Below, piece by piece: positions 59,731 through 64,000 of a stretch of 64,000 nt of DNA; positions within the stretch are counted from its first letter, which is position 1; every line of letters starts with the position of its first letter. The DNA is from Treponema sp. (GTDB taxonomy: Bacteria > Spirochaetota > Spirochaetia > Treponematales > Treponemataceae): the NCBI GenBank assembly GCA_017553635.1, contig JAFZKN010000014.1, positions 163,849 to 227,848 on the forward strand, written 5' to 3'. The notes beneath the pieces were generated by a model. It was not told the DNA's origin and made no database searches. It was given only the letters and a program-made list of their open reading frames with translations. Made by a program: the position numbers and the translations under genes.

Positions 59731-61800
59731 TTAAACTGTGAACTGAGCCATCTGACCATCTATTTCATTAATTGAATCCTTCAATTTAGAAGAAACTTTC
59801 GTAAGTTCATCACTGGCAGAATTAATGCGTTCGGCACCTGCAGCCATCTGGTCCATACTGGTCTTCATCAGGTTACTTGAGTTCTGGAGTTCATTCATGT
59901 TATTAAGGATATGTTTGTTTCCTTCTGTCATTTTCTGTGCGGCAATAGTAACGTTTTGTGTACTTGTGTTCATTGTGTGAAGAGTTTCCATTACCTGTTT
60001 AGAACCCTCGTTCTGATCTTCCATTGAAATTTTAATCTGTTTAACAATCTGATTTGTTCTGACAATTTCATCAGATACTGCATTGAATGAACGGCTGGAT
60101 TCCTGAGATGCGTTTACTACTTCTATAATAGATTCCTGAATGTTATTAAGCTGTTCACCGATTGTCTTTGACTGTGCAGAAGATGTTTCAGAAAGCTTAC
60201 GGATTTCATCTGCTACAACTGCGAAACCTTTTCCTGCTTCACCTGCGTGTGCAGCTTCGATTGCCGCGTTCATGGCAAGAAGGTTTGTCTGACTTGCAAT
60301 GTTTGCAATTGCAGAGTTTGCTTCCTGAAGCATTTTAGATTTATCTTCAATCTGCTTGATTTTTTCATTTACAGCACTCTGCTTTGTCTGACCAGACTGA
60401 GCTTCCGTTTCGAGAGAAGTAAAAGAAGAAGCCATGTTATCTACAGAAGCATTTACATTTCTGATGTTCGAAACCATTTCCTCAACTGCACTAGAAGCGC
60501 TGGTAACACCTTCTGACTGTCCCTTAATCATCTGTTCGAGACTTTCAATATCATTTGTAATTTCTTTTACTGCTTCTGCAGTTTCTTTTACACTGAATGT
60601 CTGCTGTTCAATCTGTGAGTGAACACTGTCGATGTTTGATATAATTTTTGAAATTGAATTTGCAGTATTATCCATCGAGAAAGACATGTCGTTACCGGCA
60701 GAAGTAAGTTTTTTTTCTGATTCTTTAATTGTTCCGATTATTCCCTGGAATTTAATGATAAAGTTATTTACTTCTGCAACAAGCTGTTCAAAAACTTTAA
60801 ATACAGAATGTCCTTTCATGTTAACACGTTTTGTCAGGTCGGCATTACCACTTGAAAGTTCAGCAACTGCATTCTTTAAAATTGTTACCTGGCTGATAAT
60901 ACTGACAATTGCAACAACAAGAAGAAAGATAGTGACAACAATTCCGACTGTTACTGCAAAAGGAATAACGGCATGTCTTAAAGCTTCCTGAGGTGTATAC
61001 GGAGAGTACAGAACCATATGCCAGTTTACAAGCGTCATCGGAGCTAAAAGATATTCACCAGTTCTTGTAGATTTTAAAACAATTTCTTTTGGCTTTGCAT
61101 CAAATGATTTTAAGAAAGGAAATACATCGTAAATACTTAATTTTTCTTTAATGATTGCAGAATCAAGTGCACCTGTTACTTCATCTTTATCATTATAAAG
61201 ATACATCGTAATTTTTTTGTTCAATCCATCATACATAGAATCAACAAAGTGCTGGATTGGAACACCTGTGCCTGCAATTCCGATTGGCTTACCCATTTCA
61301 TCACGAACAACTGCATTAACCCAGAGCATTGTCATGTTTAATGCTTCATTATAGTTAATGTTAAAGTTGTATTCGTCTGTTTCATACAGAGTCATGTTGT
61401 ACCAGTATTCTGCAGGATTGTCAGGGTCAACATCATATGCATATTTCATGTCATTCCAGAATCTGTGATCTTTGTCACTTACCCAGAATACACCTTTACT
61501 TAAAAACGAATTTCTAAAAGCCTCAAAGTTTTCAAGAGCTTCTGACTCATATTTGGAATTAGATGGATCTTCCAGATATTTTATAATGGAAGGAGTTTTT
61601 ACCATCTGTCTTACAAGAGTGAGCTGCTCGTTCATGCTCGCAACAAATTCTTTCGTTCTTAATTGAGAATTGAGGTTCATCTCTTTTCTCATTTCTGATT
61701 TAAATGAGTGTCTTGCAAGTTTTTGAACAATGAATAATTCAAAAGCTGCAATTACAAGGCAAGTAAGGAAGGTAACAAAAAATTTTGAAGTTTTTTTCAT
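59731..61800 (-). CDS. Methyl-accepting chemotaxis protein
   Basis: The 689-aa receptor has an N-terminal membrane helix (about 6-24), a periplasmic sensor region of about 250 residues of Cache type (WYNMTLYETDEY, GIAGTGVPIQHFVDSM), a second membrane helix (about 280-302), a HAMP-like segment and a long coiled coil. The signalling tip reads SQTNLLAMNAAIEAAHAGEAGKG. Ligand is unknown; Cache sensors bind amino acids or organic acids. The ATG at 61800 follows AGGAG and is preferred to the frame opening at 61821. Confidence 0.92.
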   Translation of the reverse strand: MKKTSKFFVTFLTCLVIAAFELFIVQKLARHSFKSEMRKEMNLNSQLRTKEFVASMNEQLTLVRQMVKTPSIIKYLEDPSNSKYESEALENFEAFRNSFLSKGVFWVSDKDHRFWNDMKYAYDVDPDNPAEYWYNMTLYETDEYNFNINYNEALNMTMLWVNAVVRDEMGKPIGIAGTGVPIQHFVDSMYDGLNKKITMYLYNDKDEVTGALDSAIIKEKLSIYDVFPFLKSFDAKPKEIVLKSTRTGEYLLAPMTLVNWHMVLYSPYTPQEALRHAVIPFAVTVGIVVTIFLLVVAIVSIISQVTILKNAVAELSSGNADLTKRVNMKGHSVFKVFEQLVAEVNNFIIKFQGIIGTIKESEKKLTSAGNDMSFSMDNTANSISKIISNIDSVHSQIEQQTFSVKETAEAVKEITNDIESLEQMIKGQSEGVTSASSAVEEMVSNIRNVNASVDNMASSFTSLETEAQSGQTKQSAVNEKIKQIEDKSKMLQEANSAIANIASQTNLLAMNAAIEAAHAGEAGKGFAVVADEIRKLSETSSAQSKTIGEQLNNIQESIIEVVNASQESSRSFNAVSDEIVRTNQIVKQIKISMEDQNEGSKQVMETLHTMNTSTQNVTIAAQKMTEGNKHILNNMNELQNSSNLMKTSMDQMAAGAERINSASDELTKVSSKLKDSINEIDGQMAQFTV

Positions 61801-61925
61801 GTGAATTCTCTCCTGAATCAAAAGTAAAAAAATTCAATTTTTTTAAATAGATGTGTACTTAAGATTTTATCATCAATCGGAAAGATAGGCAAATAATATA
61901 TGCTGACATTTTTTTGTTTTATGTC

Positions 61926-61984
61926 AATAAAAAAGAAAACCCGCAGTAAAAAGTATTAATTTACGTTCTGCTGCAGGTTAAATT
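61926..61984 (-). terminator. Terminator of the pyridoxamine kinase gene
   Basis: On the minus strand, AACCTGCAG pairs with CTGCGGGTT (one bulge) and is followed by TTCTTTTTT. Confidence 0.7.
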
Positions 61985-62011
61985 TATTACATAAATGTTT
62001 TGAAAGCAGGT

Positions 62012-62848
62012 TTATTTTTCCAGTCTCTTGATTAAATATGGAAGCGCTTTTTCAAATTTAACGCCGTACCAGTGGTCTTTGTCGCCGTTTGTAATTTTAA
62101 TTGCTTCGACAACAACATCTGCACCAAGGCTTGCAGCTTCGAGAAGAGTTTTTCCGCGGAGAAGTGCGCCTGCAACAACAGATGCGTAAAGATCACCTGT
62201 TCCGTGAGAGCTTACAGCCTGTTTTTCGTTAAAGTAATATTCAACTTTATCGTCTTTAGCTGAATAAACTGCAACGCCGAGTTTATCTTTTTCAAAGCTT
62301 ACACCGGTAACGACAACATTTTTTGCTCCAAGAGCAGCAAGGTCGCGGGCCATTTTTTCGATGAAAGCTTTGTCATATCCTTCTGCAACATAAGGCTGTC
62401 CCAAAAGGAAAGCAGCTTCTGTTAAGTTTGGCATAATTACGTCAGCACCCTTGCAGAGTTTTTTCATTTCCTGTGGAAAGTCATCGTCAAAGCCTGCGTA
62501 TAATTTTCCGTTGTCGGCCATTACAGGGTCAACAATGCGCAATGCTCCAGGGCGTGCGGTTTTTTCCATGATGTCGAGAATGTATGGAATCTGCGCCTTA
62601 GAAACATAGCCTGTGTAAAAAGCGTCAAATGTAACTTTTTCTGTAAGCCAGCGGTCTAAAATCTTTGGCATGTCCTCTGTAAGATCGTGAAAAGTCCATC
62701 CCGAAAAACCTGCTGTGTGGTTTGATAAAACTGAACTGGGTAAAATACCTGTTTCGATTCCACATGCAGAAATAACTGGAAGTGCAACAGTAAGCGAGCA
62801 CTGTCCTACGCATGAAACATCCTGAATCGTTAAAAGTCTCTTGTCCAT
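62012..62848 (-). CDS. pdxY: Pyridoxine/pyridoxamine kinase
   Basis: The 278-aa PfkB/ribokinase-like kinase phosphorylates pyridoxal-type vitamers in the B6 salvage pathway. It shows SCVGQCSLTVALPVISACGI near the N-terminus, LSNHTAGFSGWTFHDLT, and the catalytic loop SHGTGDLYASVVAGALL (about 211). Length and motifs fit the PdxY/PdxK-like group found in anaerobes. AGAGGTG precedes the ATG, and a hairpin GCAGAG/CTCTGC (62876-62893) lies upstream. Confidence 0.88.
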   Translation of the reverse strand: MDKRLLTIQDVSCVGQCSLTVALPVISACGIETGILPSSVLSNHTAGFSGWTFHDLTEDMPKILDRWLTEKVTFDAFYTGYVSKAQIPYILDIMEKTARPGALRIVDPVMADNGKLYAGFDDDFPQEMKKLCKGADVIMPNLTEAAFLLGQPYVAEGYDKAFIEKMARDLAALGAKNVVVTGVSFEKDKLGVAVYSAKDDKVEYYFNEKQAVSSHGTGDLYASVVAGALLRGKTLLEAASLGADVVVEAIKITNGDKDHWYGVKFEKALPYLIKRLEK

Positions 62849-63005
62849 TGTGTCACCTCTTATTGAGTGAGTTTTGCAGAGTGTTTTCTCTGCTTGATTT
62901 TATAAAAGGATGTTAGCAGAATTCTGGTATTAAGAATATAGTCAAAATTGAATAAGATTTATATAACCAGATTTTGAGGCGTGAGATGCTAGCGGCCTGG
63001 AAAAA

Positions 63006-63530
63006 TTATTTTAACTCGTCGACAATAGGCTCGATGTATTTTTTATTTGAAAGATCGTAAGAAGAAGAAATGAGCTTTGCCTGTGCGATTTCTGCTTCTG
63101 TCGGATTTTTCTTAGAAGTAAGACTTTTTAAAAGCATCTTCATCGCAAACTTTGAAAGGAAATTCATTTTGCTGTAATCAAGTCCGCCAGGGCAGTAGAA
63201 AACTTTTACTTTAGATAATTCTTCCTGAGTAAAATTTCTTTTTATCACTTCTGAAATGTCAGGGCTTTCTGCAGGAGTTGCGCCTACGCAGAATACAATA
63301 AGCTTTTTACCTTCCTGTGCAAGCGGGGCAATCTGCTTTTTAAACCATTTAAGGTTTGTAATGGTTCCTGTCATAAACCATCCGCCAAAAACAATTGTGT
63401 CATAACCAGAAAGATTTGATTTAGAACCTTTTTTAAATTCTACACAATCACATCCTGCTGCTTCACTGATCCAGTCTGCGTATTTTTTTGTAAAGCCTGT
63501 CTGGCTGTTATAAATTATTATTGAGTTCAT
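63006..63530 (-). CDS. Flavodoxin-domain protein
   Basis: The 174-aa protein begins IIIYNSQTGFTKKYADWI, where SQTGFTKK is the FMN phosphate-binding loop, followed by DTIVFGGWFMTGTITNLKWF. The size and the GG(W)F..G pattern are like HemG-type or general flavodoxin-fold oxidoreductases. The C-terminal helix is basic. Single gene, with no partner evident. Confidence 0.82.
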   Translation of the reverse strand: MNSIIIYNSQTGFTKKYADWISEAAGCDCVEFKKGSKSNLSGYDTIVFGGWFMTGTITNLKWFKKQIAPLAQEGKKLIVFCVGATPAESPDISEVIKRNFTQEELSKVKVFYCPGGLDYSKMNFLSKFAMKMLLKSLTSKKNPTEAEIAQAKLISSSYDLSNKKYIEPIVDELK

Positions 63531-63606
63531 AAATAAATACTACTATATGATTTAAAGTGGTTCAAGATTTTAAAAGTTATTCTTTGAGTTTTTCTACTGC
63601 AGCAGG

Positions 63607-63999
63607 TTATGAGTTAACAATTTCCATAACGTTATCGACAGTCATGTTCAATGATTTTGCAATTATGTCGACAGAAACGCCGTTAGCGTAGAGATTAGAA
63701 GCAGCTTCAACTGCTTTCTGCTGGGCGCCTTCTGCAATGCCTATTTCACGGCCTTCTTCGATAAAGTCGCGTCGGACTTCTTCTTCGTCATATTCTGTAA
63801 GACTCATTGCAAGCACCTCTTCTTTCTGAACCTTAAAAAAGCCGTCCAGTAACTTTTTGTGGATGGCCCAGTTCATGGCTTCGTCAACGGCAGCCACCGC
63901 GCTCATTCCCATCTTCTTATTTTGAGAAATACGCGATACGTACTGAATGTAATTATATAACGGTTCGCACTTTTTTTGAAGTGATATGTTGTGATTCTG
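63607..63999 (-). CDS. Rpn-family recombination-promoting nuclease/putative transposase (C-terminal part)
   Basis: The frame is open to the window edge, giving the last 130 residues. The segment CEPLYNYIQYVSRI, VDEAMNWAIHKKLLDGFFK and MSLTEYDEEEVRRDFIEEGR, ending in a helical tail, fits the C-terminal half of Rpn proteins, whose N-terminal PD-(D/E)XK nuclease lies outside. These are multi-copy in treponemes. The start is beyond the window. Confidence 0.8.
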   Translation of the reverse strand, partial: QNHNISLQKKCEPLYNYIQYVSRISQNKKMGMSAVAAVDEAMNWAIHKKLLDGFFKVQKEEVLAMSLTEYDEEEVRRDFIEEGREIGIAEGAQQKAVEAASNLYANGVSVDIIAKSLNMTVDNVMEIVNS

Positions 64000-64000
64000 A

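Noticed and set aside
63607..63912. Complete 101-aa protein starting at 63912
   Set aside because: The frame stays open to the window edge and the upstream residues continue the Rpn family match, so it is a partial gene.

Overview
The window is a low-GC bacterial chromosome segment, most consistent with a host-associated anaerobic spirochaete of the Treponema type. This is an inference from the mix of genes: indolepyruvate:ferredoxin oxidoreductase, a SudAB/NfnAB-type flavoprotein pair, P-II plus DUF1538, DUF2804 and an Rpn-family nuclease. No 16S rRNA or species marker is present.

Layout. 0-15 kb is housekeeping and metabolism: a tandem P-II protein overlapping a DUF1538 membrane protein (minus strand), a MATE exporter, a YARHG lipoprotein, iorA-iorB, an ankyrin protein, a DUF2804 protein, a large unrecognised protein, and the SudB/SudA pair. 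At 15.2 kb lies an initiator tRNA gene followed by about 0.5 kb of repeats containing two extra copies of the tRNA 3' end. These look like attachment-site scars.

15.8-43 kb is a defence island. Type I restriction-modification system 1 (hsdM, hsdS ... hsdR) is split by about 10.5 kb of cargo: a RloC-like anticodon nuclease gene broken by an in-frame TAG, an unrecognised 442-aa protein, a RES-domain protein with a small zinc-ribbon protein on the other strand, an ietA-ietS-like AAA ATPase/subtilase pair, and an HTH-ImmA/PIN pair with striking operator-like repeats. An arfB-type ribosome-rescue gene follows hsdR1. System 2 is a compact six-gene operon: hsdR, hsdM, RhuM-Fic, hsdS, SF1 helicase-like protein, DUF5677 protein.

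43-64 kb is mixed. It holds a DUF4874/DUF4832 lipoprotein, a SpoU methyltransferase, a RelA/SpoT-domain protein with a hydrophobic tail, a histidine phosphatase-monooxygenase fusion with a fructosamine kinase, a Gfo/Idh/MocA oxidoreductase, a membrane alpha/beta hydrolase and an iron alcohol dehydrogenase. Next comes a WYL-regulated cluster (53.3-56.9 kb), then a SPFH/NAD-kinase-like pair, a nitroreductase, a chemotaxis receptor, a pyridoxamine kinase, a flavodoxin-like protein and a truncated Rpn nuclease at the window edge.

My strongest candidate for an undescribed system is the WYL cluster. Three near-identical 26-bp palindromes (10-bp arms, 6-bp spacer) sit 6-7 bp upstream of a TATAAT box in front of the WYL regulator itself, a DUF6434/DUF3781/spore-photoproduct-lyase-like operon, and a ClbS/DfsB-like gene. 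ClbS and photoproduct-lyase relatives suggest, as inference, a DNA-lesion or genotoxin response. The second strongest is the cargo-bearing type I locus and its extended neighbour operon.
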